Assembly (NCBI GenBank): GCA_024280885.1
Contig: JAJRPF010000012.1
Coordinates: 1 to 64,000 of the forward strand
DNA from: Planctomycetota bacterium
GTDB lineage: Bacteria > Planctomycetota > JAJSAM01 > JAJVHW01
DNA length: 64,000 nt
Direction of reading: 5' to 3'
Part shown: in pieces, positions 56,238 to 64,000 of the stretch
Position numbering within the stretch: the stretch's first letter is position 1
How the letters are laid out: each line of letters opens with the position of its first letter
Notes under the pieces: model-generated
The model's database searches: none
Seen by the model: only the letters and a program-made list of their open reading frames with translations
What the model was told of the DNA's origin: nothing
Translations under genes and position numbers: made by a program

Positions 56238-57011
56238 TCAGGGCGTTCCGGACGCGCTCGATGTCAGGGTCACGACGGAGACCTCGGGCGGGCAGAACAA
56301 GCGCACGCGAGGGGCCTGTCGGCGCTCCAAACCGACGCCGCGGCTCACGTAGATCGCGCGCCCCTCGTAGCGATGCAATCCCCCTGCCGCGATGGCACGC
56401 GGGACGCGCGAGAGCGTGATCGGGGGGCCGAATCCGGGAACGACGATTTGGCCGCCGTGGGTGTGGCCGGCGACGAAGAGGTCGGCGCGTGGTCGGCCGT
56501 TCATGCGCAGCACCGTGTCCGGCGCATGGCTCATCACGATCCGGACGTCGGCGTCGCCTGGCATGTTCTCCAGGTCGCGCGCCACATCGAACGACGCGCG
56601 GTTCGCCATCCCTGCGATCCGGACCTGCCGGTCGCGAATCTGAACGTCGACGACATCGTTGATCAGGATCGTCCAGTCGGTGGATTCGCGCAGCGCGGCG
56701 ATCGTCGCGTCGGTATCGACGTCGCCGGGGACGAAGTAGACACCGCCCGGCGCGTGCAGAGTCGCCAGCAACTCCATCAACGGCTTGCGGTGCTCTGCGA
56801 ACTCCTCGGGCGTCCCCTGGAAGAGGTCGCCCGGGACGAGGATCAGATCGGGTTCTTGCGCGAGCAGTGTCGCCACGGCGTTGCGTTCGTGCGCGCCTAC
56901 ATCCTCGCATTGCAGGTCGGCGAGGATCCCCACGCGTATCGGCGCCCGGCCGGCGCGCTCTGCGGGGAGCGTCAGCGTCGCCTGCTCGACGCGTAGGTCG
57001 TAGGGCTCCAC
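56238..57011 (-). CDS. Metallophosphoesterase, catalytic part (after in-frame TGA)
   Basis: 257 residues of calcineurin-like phosphoesterase fold. Motifs: GILADLQCED where family members have DxH, VPGDLFQGT, YFVPGDVDTD where GNHD or GNHE is usual, VMSHAPDT and AGHTHGGQIVVPG. Two metal-ligand positions therefore differ from the consensus, so activity is uncertain. The first codon is a GTG that directly follows the TGA of the upstream frame (TGAGTG) and is in the same frame with it. The N-terminal VEPYDLRVEQATL normally follows a membrane domain in this family, and that domain is what the upstream frame encodes. Confidence 0.8.
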   Translation of the reverse strand: MEPYDLRVEQATLTLPAERAGRAPIRVGILADLQCEDVGAHERNAVATLLAQEPDLILVPGDLFQGTPEEFAEHRKPLMELLATLHAPGGVYFVPGDVDTDATIAALRESTDWTILINDVVDVQIRDRQVRIAGMANRASFDVARDLENMPGDADVRIVMSHAPDTVLRMNGRPRADLFVAGHTHGGQIVVPGFGPPITLSRVPRAIAAGGLHRYEGRAIYVSRGVGLERRQAPRVRLFCPPEVSVVTLTSSASGTP

Positions 57012-57377
57012 TCACGCCATCCAGAACCCGAGTGGCGCGGGCACGCACCCGAGGAACGCCAGCGCAAGCGCGGCCGGAGTCATGACGACGCGACCGGTGA
57101 CCCGCGCTCCGACGAGCACGGCGCCGACCAGTGGCACACCCACGACCCCGACAAGGAACCCCACCCGGATCACACCGAACGCGTGCACGGTGCCCGTGAG
57201 CGCCCCGAGAATGGTCGCAATACCCGCGGCACCGACCATCCAGACCCCGGCGCGGGCAACATCCCCCACCGCGATTATCCCCGTCCGTCGTGAGCGCCGG
57301 ACGAGCAACACTCCAGCCACCGCAACCGCGACAGCGGGCACGACCATCTGTGCGATCAGAAACGGGATAGAGAGCAT
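57012..57377 (-). CDS. N-terminal membrane part of the metallophosphoesterase (ends at in-frame TGA)
   Basis: 121 residues, almost wholly hydrophobic with four segments (MLSIPFLIAQMVVPAVAVAV, VWMVGAAGIATILGAL, VGFLVGVVGVPLVGAVLV, PAALALAFLGCVPAPLGFW). It ends ...GFWMA-TGA, and the next codons in the same frame give VEPYDLRVE. In related metallophosphoesterases the membrane part and the VEPY...LRVE start of the enzyme are one chain, so the TGA interrupts a single gene of about 379 codons. The ATG at 57377 is preferred to a longer start at 57452. Confidence 0.65.
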   Translation of the reverse strand: MLSIPFLIAQMVVPAVAVAVAGVLLVRRSRRTGIIAVGDVARAGVWMVGAAGIATILGALTGTVHAFGVIRVGFLVGVVGVPLVGAVLVGARVTGRVVMTPAALALAFLGCVPAPLGFWMA

Positions 57378-57512
57378 GCAGGGTTCATCGGCAGACAGGC
57401 TGTCGCGTTGGACGACCGAAGAGACGGCTGCCAACCGGGAATCTCCGCGCATCCGACCCGGCTCCTATTCGAGACGATTGACGTCTCGCTTCGCGTGGGT
57501 TATTGTCTCGTT

Positions 57513-58091
57513 ATGCGCGTTTCCGATCTCACCGAAGCCTTGGAGATGCTCGGCGCACTCCTCTCGGAGCGTGGCTTCGCGTTTGACGTAGCCGTGATTG
57601 GAGGCGGAGCACTTCTGTTACAGGGCCTTGTGCTCCGACCGACCAAGGACCTCGACATTGTGGCGCTCATCGATGGCGGCGATTGGGTCTCCGCATCGCC
57701 GCTCCCTGAGGAGCTGCTGCGGGCGGCGCACGAAGTGGCCGGAGCACTCGATCTCGCGCAGGACTGGCTGAACCCCGGTCCGACGTCGTTGCTTGACTTC
57801 GGACTCCCGACCGGCTTCGCGACGCGAGCCGACACGCGAAGCTACGGGGGCCTGACCGTTCGCGTGGCGGGACGCGAGGACCAGGTCGCGTTCAAGCTCT
57901 ACGCCGCTACTGACCAATGGCCACACCAAGGCAAACACGTTCAGGATCTGCGCGCGTTGCGACCAACGCCCTCCGAGTTGCAGATCGCGGCAGCGTGGTG
58001 CCGCACCCACGATCCGTCGCCCGGGATCCGCGACGTGCTCCTCGTACCGGTGCTCGCGACGTTTGGCGTGGGGGTCGACGATGTCGAATAG
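57513..58091 (+). CDS. Nucleotidyltransferase, DUF6036/AbiEii-like
   Basis: 192 residues. Nucleotidyltransferase core: VAVIGGGALLLQGLVLRPTK then DLDIVAL, the GG...(R/K)TxD(L)D pattern of the AbiEii/DUF6036 group, followed by FKLYAATDQWPHQGKHVQDL, which fits the later conserved Lys and Asp. Relatives act in toxin-antitoxin or phage-defence pairs by transferring nucleotides to tRNA or protein; here that role is inferred from family and context. ATG at 57513 is chosen from the family start. Its last 11 bases overlap the next gene, a strong sign of a co-translated pair. Confidence 0.8.
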   Translation: MRVSDLTEALEMLGALLSERGFAFDVAVIGGGALLLQGLVLRPTKDLDIVALIDGGDWVSASPLPEELLRAAHEVAGALDLAQDWLNPGPTSLLDFGLPTGFATRADTRSYGGLTVRVAGREDQVAFKLYAATDQWPHQGKHVQDLRALRPTPSELQIAAAWCRTHDPSPGIRDVLLVPVLATFGVGVDDVE

Positions 58092-58980
58092 CGCAAGCAT
58101 CGAGCGCGACGCTGCGGATCTGGCGTGGAGTCTCTGGACGGAACTCGGGGTGCCTGGCGTCATCCGTCGGCATGCCTCGCTCGTCGTGGACCCCGAGCCG
58201 CTCCTCGTCGCAACGGCCGAACTCGCGGCCGTCGATCAGCGCCTTCAGGACGAGGCTCTGCACTGGTGGGAAACGCACGCGGACCGCTTATCAGTCAGCC
58301 GCATCGCAGGGCTGGCCTCGGCGTTGCCCGCTGCGTCGCGAGGGCGCTTCGAGTCGTTCTCGTCGCGGCGCGGCGAGGGCACGAACGTCGTCCACCATCG
58401 TCGGAGTCGCGAGGTGGCGGCCGTGCGCGAGCGTCCACCGATCTGCCTGCCGCTCGAACGTCCCTCACTGGTGCGACTGCGCATGCGTGCATTGAGCGGA
58501 GTCGGTGCGCGGGCTGATGTTCTGACGAGTCTGCTGCTCGGTCGCCCCCGTTGGTCGAGCGCCGCCGACTTGGCGGCGGCGGGGTACTCGAAGAGAACAG
58601 TCGCTCGCATCCTCACCGAACTCGCGGACGCGGGAGTCGCCGATCGTCGTGCTGACGGCAACGCATTGCGATTTCGGATCGCGGACCCACAGTCCCTCTC
58701 CACGCTCGTGGGCGACAAGGGTCTCACCGAGCCGCAGTGGCCTCGCGTGTTCGCCGCGCTGACCGAGATACTGGAGCTCTTGCGCACTCGCGAGAGACCC
58801 GACGCCGTCCGTCGCGTCGCCGCGCACGCCGCCCGCGAGTCGCTCGCTGCGGTGTGCGCCCAACTCGAATGGACACCACCCCCACCGACGCGCGGCGTCC
58901 CCACGGCCTGGGATGACGTCCTCGCATGGGCGGCGCGTGTGGTCGCAAGGCTCGCGGCTGGCCCCGATCCGGTCAGCTAG
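58081..58980 (+). CDS. Winged-helix partner of the nucleotidyltransferase
   Basis: 299 residues, starting inside the nucleotidyltransferase gene (11-bp overlap). A helical N-terminal part (DLAWSLWTELGVPGVIRRHA) is followed near 155-205 by a winged helix: GARADVLTSLLLGRPRWSSA, DLAAAGYSKRTVARILTELA, DAGVADRRADGNALRFRI, the pattern of an ArsR/GntR-like DNA-binding domain. It would repress the pair and may antagonise the enzyme. A closing helical stretch follows. No family name is claimed; the pair is best read as a candidate toxin-antitoxin-like module. Confidence 0.75.
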   Translation: MSNSASIERDAADLAWSLWTELGVPGVIRRHASLVVDPEPLLVATAELAAVDQRLQDEALHWWETHADRLSVSRIAGLASALPAASRGRFESFSSRRGEGTNVVHHRRSREVAAVRERPPICLPLERPSLVRLRMRALSGVGARADVLTSLLLGRPRWSSAADLAAAGYSKRTVARILTELADAGVADRRADGNALRFRIADPQSLSTLVGDKGLTEPQWPRVFAALTEILELLRTRERPDAVRRVAAHAARESLAAVCAQLEWTPPPPTRGVPTAWDDVLAWAARVVARLAAGPDPVS

Positions 58981-59134
58981 AGGTCGCTCAGAAGTGAGTT
59001 CGTGTGCGCTCGCTCAGGGCCTGGCAAGACTCGGTTGCGTCCCTAATCCTCGACCGGTCGCGACCGGTGAGACTCCGCTTCCATCCGTGTCCGGGGCGAC
59101 GGATTACTCCGACAGGCTGCTACGCTGGTGAGCA

Positions 59135-59266
59135 ATGTCCGAGATCGTCTCACTGTTGGTGGCGGCCGGTTGGGGCGTCGGGCTCCTCGTCGCGGGCGGG
59201 ATCATCTTCGATCTGAGCCGTCGCCGTGCGCGCGAAACACGCCGCCCGGACTCACGCGACGACTGA
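59135..59266 (+). CDS. Small membrane protein (43 residues)
   Basis: ATG-initiated frame, too short for most gene finders. It has one hydrophobic segment (VSLLVAAGWGVGLLVAGGII) followed by a strongly basic and acidic tail (DLSRRRARETRR). A GGTGAG lies a few bases upstream. It could be a real single-pass microprotein or chance; nothing around it gives a role. Confidence 0.4.
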   Translation: MSEIVSLLVAAGWGVGLLVAGGIIFDLSRRRARETRRPDSRDD

Positions 59267-59388
59267 CCGCGACGACGACGCGCCCCGGGGATCAGCGTCG
59301 TCGCCGGTGCATGAGCTCCGAGGCGACCATCTCGACGTGCGTCGAGCCGGTCTTGGGATCCGGCGGTGCTCCGGCCGTCCACCGGCCG

Positions 59389-59816
59389 CTACCGCATCGC
59401 GCGGAGTGCGCGTGCGGCCCAGAGGGCGATGCGCCAATCCCGGTCGTTGAGCAGCGCGCGCAGACTGAGTACGCGACGGCGCGCATCCGACACGTCGTTG
59501 AGCGCCTGCCGGATCGACCACGGATCGTCGCCGGCTTCGGGGCCGTACCGGCGTCGCGGTGGTGCACCGGCGGGGAAAGGCGACCAGCGTTCTTCGCGCG
59601 GAAGGCGCCAATGGCGGCCTTGTTCTCGAGCGCCACCTTGCGCATGCGGACGAGAGTCTCCTGGCCGACCGGTCCGAGTTCGGCGCATGTCTCGGCGATC
59701 CACCGCAGCCCCTGAGACGAAGTCGTCGTCGCCTCGACCACCACATCGATCCGCGCGTCAATCACACCGCCGAGGCAGCACGCGGAGATCGGGCGCTCGG
59801 ACGAGCGCGTTCGCAT
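59389..59816 (-). pseudogene. Frameshifted small HEAT-like gene
   Basis: The first part, in one frame, reads GVIDARIDVVVEATTTSSQG and ETLVRMRKVALENKAAIGAF; the second, in another frame, reads RRRYGPEAGDDPWSIRQAL and RALLNDRDWRIALWAARALR. The latter resembles a HEAT repeat unit. The two join sensibly with one added base near 59597, so the gene appears broken by one indel. It lies 55 bp downstream of the zinc-ribbon gene and may have been co-transcribed with it. Confidence 0.35.
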
Positions 59817-59871
59817 CAGCACAAAGGGCGCTGGTTCGTGTCCGTCAAGACCGATCGACCGTGAGGCTCCC

Positions 59872-61002
59872 TCATGGCCGGTGGATCGGTTCACTGGGGA
59901 CAGGTCCGTTCGACGTCGGCGGTTCCGCAATCCGTGTTGCTTTGGCGTTGGTCCGCATCCCGCGGAGCACGTGCGCGTGGAGAGCCCGGACGACACGGCG
60001 TTCCACCGGACGCCAGAGCCAACGCGGCCGCAGCGGAGCGTCGTACCGGGTCTCCAAGAGCACCGTGGTCCGTCCGTCTGATCGCGGCGTGAGCAGGAAG
60101 CGGCCGTCGCGGAGAATGACATCCCGCTCCATGCCGAGTTGCTGCTCGATGACGTCGAACGCGAGTTCGCGTTCCGGGTTGCGCACGGTGATGCGCTTCA
60201 CCAGGTAACCCCGCTCGTAAACGCAGCGCGGTTCAGCGCCGACGCGATCAGATACGCCTTCGACGCCGACCGGAACGGGCATCGCGACACGCAGGAGCAA
60301 CGGCGGTTCATGATCCACCTGCTCGTAGAACGCGATCGCGTCCCAGGTTGCGCGTGGCGTCGCGTCGAAGACCGCAGCCGTCGACACAACGACCGTCGGG
60401 GGCGGCGGCGACCAGGCGAACTCTGCCGCGCCGACCAGCCACGGAAGGAGGAGGAACGCGAGCAGAATTCTCCGCGGCGGCTCCGGCATCCGACGAAGAA
60501 CGAGGCGCTGAATCTGCGTGCCGAACAGAACGCCGAGCAAGCCAGGAATTGCGAAGAGTGGGACCAGCCAGACGAGGCAGATCAGGCTACTTGCACCCAA
60601 CGCGAAGACCAGGCCGCCGATGACCAGGAGGGCGACTAGAAACACGATGCTGGCAAAGCGGAGGCCCGCGCCCGTCCAGTATCCGATGACGCCCCCGACG
60701 GCAAACGGTCCGGCGAGGAATGCGCCGACGCCGAGCACTCCGTATTGGTGCGCCGCGAAGTACCCACCCGCACCCAGCAGAACGGACCAGATCAGACCCG
60801 AGAGCCAGAGCGTCCAGTGTGGGAAGTGCAGCGACTCCGCGTAGGAGCGCCGGTCGTCGAACGCGAACGGAAGGCGGCACGTCCGGCAGTGTCCGAGGGC
60901 GTCATCGAGCGCCCGCAGTCGGCGAGAACACCGACGGCAGTACGCACGATCGGGAGGTGCCCGATCCGCGTCAACGGCCGGGAGGGAGTTGGGGTCACGC
61001 AT
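59872..61002 (-). CDS. Membrane protein with zinc ribbon and SRPBCC-like domain
   Basis: 376 residues. The N-terminus has a paired CxxC zinc ribbon (YCRRCSRRL...HCRTCRLPF), then six or so hydrophobic segments (LWLSGLIWSVLLGAGGYF, FLAGPFAVGGVIGYWTGA, IVFLVALLVIGGLVFALG, LICLVWLVPLFAIPGLLGV, LLAFLLLPWLVGAAEF). The C-terminal 150 residues look like an SRPBCC domain (ATPRATWDAIAFYEQVDHEP; RFLLTPRSDGRTTVLLETRY), which in that superfamily binds hydrophobic ligands. Start is the ATG at 61002; the frame continues to 61185 without protein-like sequence. Two GAACGCGTTC palindromes lie about 280-340 bp upstream. Confidence 0.85.
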   Translation of the reverse strand: MRDPNSLPAVDADRAPPDRAYCRRCSRRLRALDDALGHCRTCRLPFAFDDRRSYAESLHFPHWTLWLSGLIWSVLLGAGGYFAAHQYGVLGVGAFLAGPFAVGGVIGYWTGAGLRFASIVFLVALLVIGGLVFALGASSLICLVWLVPLFAIPGLLGVLFGTQIQRLVLRRMPEPPRRILLAFLLLPWLVGAAEFAWSPPPPTVVVSTAAVFDATPRATWDAIAFYEQVDHEPPLLLRVAMPVPVGVEGVSDRVGAEPRCVYERGYLVKRITVRNPERELAFDVIEQQLGMERDVILRDGRFLLTPRSDGRTTVLLETRYDAPLRPRWLWRPVERRVVRALHAHVLRGMRTNAKATRIAEPPTSNGPVPSEPIHRP

Positions 61003-61277
61003 TGCGCTCACTCGGTGAAGTCCGCGGCCGCTCGGCGCTGGCCCATGAGTGACTGACTCGCCCGAGCCCACGTGGCTCTGCGAGGAAGAGCCGGTCGCGG
61101 ACATCGGAGGCACGTCCGCGACCGCAACGGCGTCCTTTCTGGCGACGGCGGTACAGGAGCGCTGGAGGAGTCGCGCCGGTGTCACGGCCGGAAGGTCTCG
61201 CGCTTAGCCGCGGTGGCGCCCCATCGTGCTGTCTCGACGCCATCGCAGCCCTCCCCCCGCTCGGCACTCAGGAAACT

Positions 61278-61342
61278 GAACGCGTTCGACATCATGATCA
61301 GCGGGCGCCAGGCGAGCGTCAAGTCAAATACTGAACGCGTTC
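61278..61342. promoter_or_regulatory. Pair of GAACGCGTTC palindromes
   Basis: Two copies of the palindrome (61278-61287, 61333-61342) spaced 55 bp, the second extended to TGAACGCGTTCA. They lie upstream of the zinc-ribbon gene, as a pair of regulator sites would. The half-site resembles LexA sites, but the centre is two bases instead of four, so LexA is unlikely. Confidence 0.4.
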
Positions 61343-61394
61343 ACCTCTAATTGGGAGAGCCGTTGGGGGCGCGAGCGGCGAGCACGAATCAACA

Positions 61395-61422
61395 AGGGCC
61401 GGGAGATTGCTCTCCCGGCCCT
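61395..61422 (-). terminator. Terminator-like hairpin after the HEAT gene
   Basis: Perfect 12-bp stem AGGGCCGGGAGA/TCTCCCGGCCCT with a 4-nt loop, 28 bp after the stop of the HEAT gene; followed on the minus strand by TTGTTGATT, a short T-rich tail. Confidence 0.75.
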
Positions 61423-61450
61423 CGTGGTTGGTTGTGTGAGTTGCGACGGT

Positions 61451-63568
61451 CTACTTGAGACGCCGCGCCATGAGGACCTTCGCGCGCTGATCGTCGGTCA
61501 GGTCGGCGCAGCTCAGAGCTCCACCGGCTGCCGTGCGAACGGCGATGCTCTCGTCACCCATCGCGGCGACGAGTGCGTCGAGCGCGTCGCCCGAAGGCGC
61601 CACACCCATGATCGCCCGACCAAGGGCCGCACCGGCTGCGGCGCGGATCTCAGCGCTATTCTCGCTACGCGAGAGAACGCCTGTGAGCGTGCCAGCTGCG
61701 TCGGCGTCAGCGATGTTCGCGAGCGCGCCGAGGGCCGCCAAGCGGACCTCGTCGGCCGAACCGTCGCGGAGCGCCGCCAGCAGACCGCCCTGCGCGTCGG
61801 AGAGGTTGAACGCCCCACCCTTCACACCGGCGACCGCATTACTGGCCGAGACCGACAGGCCGTTTGCAGCCGCTGCGTTCGCGTCGGTTGCACCGGCGAG
61901 GGCGTCCTTGACGCTCTTCACCAGGCCCACTGCGTCGTCGCTCGTCGGAGAGACGCCGGCGATGCCGTGGTTGGAGTACTTGGCGGCGTCGCCACCGATC
62001 ACGACCGTCTTCGCGTTGGCTGTGCGGAAGTCGCCGCGCAGTTCGTCGAGGACCTGGTAGCTCGTGAGATCGGAGAGCGTGTCGCGCACCATGATGGCGT
62101 CGAAGCCGCCAGTGCGCTTGGCGATGAGCAAGCCCTCGGCGCCCGACTGTGCGGCTACGGCGTAGAAGCCGGCGTCGTTCAGCGCGCGCTGGGTGTTCAT
62201 GCCATTCTTCGTGTCGCTGTCGATCACGAGCACCTGCTGGATCGCTGCCTCGGAGGCGGCGTCGCCGGCGAGCTGCGCAACCAAGTTGCTCGTCGGGAAC
62301 GAGTTGCTCGGGTCGATACGAAGCAACGCGATTGCTGCTGCGTAGCGGATGGTCTTGTCGGAGTCGGTCAGCGCCTCGGTGAGTGCGCTGCCACCCTGAA
62401 GGTCACCCGACCAGCCGAGATCGGCCAGCGTGCCGCAGAGCAACGCGGCAACATCGCCGTTGCGCATATGCATCGACATCGAGAGCGCGCCCATCACGTC
62501 GTCGTGACCGGCAGCGGCTGCGAGCGCGCGGGCGCCGGCGAGGGCGGACTTGGTGGAGGCCATCGCGTCGGAGGCCTGGGCCTCGGCGCTCAGGTTGTTC
62601 CACGCTGCGAGCTCGCCGTACGCGGTCAGGGCGATCATTGCACGCGCCTTGGACGATGCGGCGTTGAGCGCGAGCGCGTCGTAGCAGGCCTGCTCGGCGA
62701 GTTCGTAGTTGTAGATGAAGCCCGGCACGTCGGTGCCAGCCACGGCGCCATCGGCTGCCGCCCAGACGGTGAACGTACCGTCGTAGTTGCGGAGCGTCTG
62801 TGCGTCGCCGTGATAGTACTTCTTGGCGAGCATGAGGTAGGCCTCGGACGCGTCGCCCGAACCACCCAACGCTGCAGCGGCCGCTGCAGCCGAGTCGCCA
62901 GCGGAACCGCCGCTACCGGAAGCGGCGAGCAATGCCGGGATGGCGCGCTCGTCACCGATGCGACCGAGAATCTCCGCGGCGTTGCGACGTTGCATGTCGC
63001 TGCCGGTTGTCAGAGACGCGGCCAACGGCGCCACGGCATCGGTGCCCAGACGCGAGATCGCGATGATCGCGTTCGCACGGACGTCGATGTCATTGGAACC
63101 AAGGTGCTTGACGAGCGCGGGGACCGCGTACTCGCCATGCGACGCCACGAGCTGGTTCACCGCACGAGTGCGCTTGCCCAGATCGTTGCCGTTGATGGCT
63201 TCGGTCACGAGAGCGGCGATCGCTGCCGCGTCCTGCGACATCGCCGTCTCGGCCTTGTGCGAAAGGTCGAGCAGCCGCGCAGCCGTCTGCTCGGAACTCC
63301 CACCGGCCTTCAACATTTCGAGGAACACCTGGAAGTCCGTGGACTTGACCAGGTTGTAGGCGTCCTCGTTGCTCGGGTTGGCTGCAAGAACCTCCCGGAA
63401 CTTGGCGTTCGCCTCGGCGGCCTTGCCGCGCTGCATCAGCTCGACGCCGTCCTTGAGGAGCTGCCCCATGTCGTCGGCGCTCTGCCCGAACGCCGAGGAG
63501 ACGAGGAAGCCTGCCGACGCTACGAACGCAGCCGTCGTCAGCGATCGCTTTATGAACCGCAACTTCAT
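61451..63568 (-). CDS. Exported HEAT-repeat protein with receiver-like domain
   Basis: 705 residues. The signal peptide is KRSLTTAAFVASAGFLVSSA ending FGQS. A short TPR-like helical part (GVELMQRGKAAEANAKFREV) is followed by HEAT repeats (YAVPALVKHLGSNDIDVRAN; QRRNAAEILGRIGDERAIPA), then near residues 445-560 a receiver-like alpha/beta unit: VLVIDSDTKNGMNTQ, RALNDAGFYAVAAQSGAEG and FDAIMVRDTLSD, with an Asp where the phospho-acceptor would be. HEAT repeats resume to the end. The ATG at 63568 is preceded by GGGAGGG at about 9 nt. A receiver-like domain in an exported chain cannot be phosphorylated by a cytoplasmic kinase, so it probably serves as a binding fold. Confidence 0.85.
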   Translation of the reverse strand: MKLRFIKRSLTTAAFVASAGFLVSSAFGQSADDMGQLLKDGVELMQRGKAAEANAKFREVLAANPSNEDAYNLVKSTDFQVFLEMLKAGGSSEQTAARLLDLSHKAETAMSQDAAAIAALVTEAINGNDLGKRTRAVNQLVASHGEYAVPALVKHLGSNDIDVRANAIIAISRLGTDAVAPLAASLTTGSDMQRRNAAEILGRIGDERAIPALLAASGSGGSAGDSAAAAAAALGGSGDASEAYLMLAKKYYHGDAQTLRNYDGTFTVWAAADGAVAGTDVPGFIYNYELAEQACYDALALNAASSKARAMIALTAYGELAAWNNLSAEAQASDAMASTKSALAGARALAAAAGHDDVMGALSMSMHMRNGDVAALLCGTLADLGWSGDLQGGSALTEALTDSDKTIRYAAAIALLRIDPSNSFPTSNLVAQLAGDAASEAAIQQVLVIDSDTKNGMNTQRALNDAGFYAVAAQSGAEGLLIAKRTGGFDAIMVRDTLSDLTSYQVLDELRGDFRTANAKTVVIGGDAAKYSNHGIAGVSPTSDDAVGLVKSVKDALAGATDANAAAANGLSVSASNAVAGVKGGAFNLSDAQGGLLAALRDGSADEVRLAALGALANIADADAAGTLTGVLSRSENSAEIRAAAGAALGRAIMGVAPSGDALDALVAAMGDESIAVRTAAGGALSCADLTDDQRAKVLMARRLK

Positions 63569-63949
63569 CCCAATGCCCTCCCTGAGGCCATTCAATCTTC
63601 GAATGGCCGGCCCGAACTTTCGCCGCATGCCCAACTTACGGCGACGCCGCGAGCCCAAATGCGGTGCGGATTCTAGGTGGCCGCAAAACGCTGGCAATCA
63701 AAAAACACACAGCACGGAAGGCCCGTGCCACGCGTGTTCTAGCGGGCTGCGGCCCTTTGCTGCAAGGGGCCTTTCCGCGCATCCCAAAACTGGTGCCTCG
63801 AGGCTCCCCCTCGAAGCGAGCCCAGCGAGCCTGGATACAGGCCTCAATCGCGATGAGAGAAGCGCCGAATTTCGGGTCGAGCGGCGCTGATCCACGCGCG
63901 GTCGACCGTGGACTCGCGTGGGATGCCAGGCGGCGGCGCGCGCGTTGGC
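63569..63949. other. Gap near the right edge
   Basis: About 380 bp upstream of the HEAT gene and presumably holding its promoter. No gene, palindrome family or element was recognised. Confidence 0.45.
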
Positions 63950-64000
63950 TCAGAGGGGCTCGCTGTCGGGCACGGGGTCGAGCCCGCGCATCGGACCGCC
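63950..64000 (-). CDS. Possible C-terminus of a gene entering from the right edge
   Basis: Sixteen codons and a TGA: GPMRGLDPVPDSEPL. The composition fits a coding tail, but there is too little to identify anything, and it may be chance. Confidence 0.25.
   Translation of the reverse strand, partial: GGPMRGLDPVPDSEPL

Larger units (their letters stand above)
61003..61450. other. Gap between the zinc-ribbon and HEAT genes
   Basis: About 450 bp, holding two GAACGCGTTC palindromes and the terminator hairpin of the HEAT gene. No gene was seen. Confidence 0.5.

Noticed and set aside
59292..60122. 276-codon minus-strand frame as one gene
   Set aside because: Its first half overlaps the SRPBCC part of the zinc-ribbon gene out of frame; only the part left of 59816 has protein-like sequence.
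61278..61342. LexA/SOS boxes
   Set aside because: The half-sites match GAAC/GTTC but the spacing is two bases instead of four.
61424..63676. 750-codon plus-strand open frame over the HEAT gene
   Set aside because: Antisense shadow of a well-supported exported HEAT gene; no recognisable domains or ribosome site.

Overview
The window is about 64 kb of GC-rich bacterial DNA from a chromosome. Several traits point to a member of the Planctomycetota: giant Ser/Thr kinases of the kinase-AAA-TPR and kinase-WD40-PDZ types, many exported orphan proteins with HEAT, RCC1-like or VWA modules, a protein with a VPLPA/PEP-CTERM-like sorting signal, a degenerate DUF4091 glycosidase, and loose gene spacing rich in dispersed palindromes. 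No rRNA, tRNA, CRISPR array or phage was recognised. The lineage call is inference from gene content only.

Layout. 1-7.1 kb (minus strand): two paralogous kinase-ATPase-TPR regulators with a HigB/HigA toxin-antitoxin pair between them; the first kinase starts 9 nt after higA. 7.2-17.6 kb (minus): exported proteins, a VWA protein, a DUF4091 glycosidase-like gene broken by one in-frame TGA, a 1080-residue membrane protein, DUF805 and small membrane or lipoproteins. 17.7-18.0 kb: a 240-bp element with terminal inverted repeats. 18.2-30.7 kb: an M1 metallopeptidase, a lipoprotein, a 1873-residue kinase-WD40-PDZ protein translationally coupled to a secreted protein, a Gly/Asp-repeat secreted protein and an RCC1-like protein. 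31.1-32.6 kb: a sorting-signal surface protein with a hexanucleotide microsatellite in its leader, flanked by two related elements with inverted termini. 32.8-38.9 kb: a secreted HEXXH protein, an IS91-type transposase scrap and lipoproteins. 39.3-43.8 kb (plus): a housekeeping block, manC, ruvX, rpsO and pnp. 44.5-54.1 kb (plus): a hybrid histidine kinase with a C8-run frameshift near its end, then a 1879-residue membrane sensor that joins a CBM9-like domain to a sigma-54 activator module. 54.2-59.3 kb: a GH106-like glycosidase, a metallophosphoesterase split by an in-frame TGA, and a nucleotidyltransferase/winged-helix pair. 59.4-64 kb (minus): a decayed HEAT-like gene, a zinc-ribbon/SRPBCC membrane protein, a secreted HEAT protein carrying a receiver-like domain, and the possible end of another gene.

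Themes. Signal transduction is prominent: three giant Ser/Thr kinases, one hybrid histidine kinase, one sigma-54 sensor and one receiver-like domain in an exported protein. Several families of short palindromic repeats sit between genes and overlap predicted gene starts and ends, so naive start calls run into repeats. Three otherwise well-preserved genes carry a single disabling change (two TGA, one homopolymer frameshift); whether these are sequencing errors, recent decay or recoding cannot be decided from the sequence.
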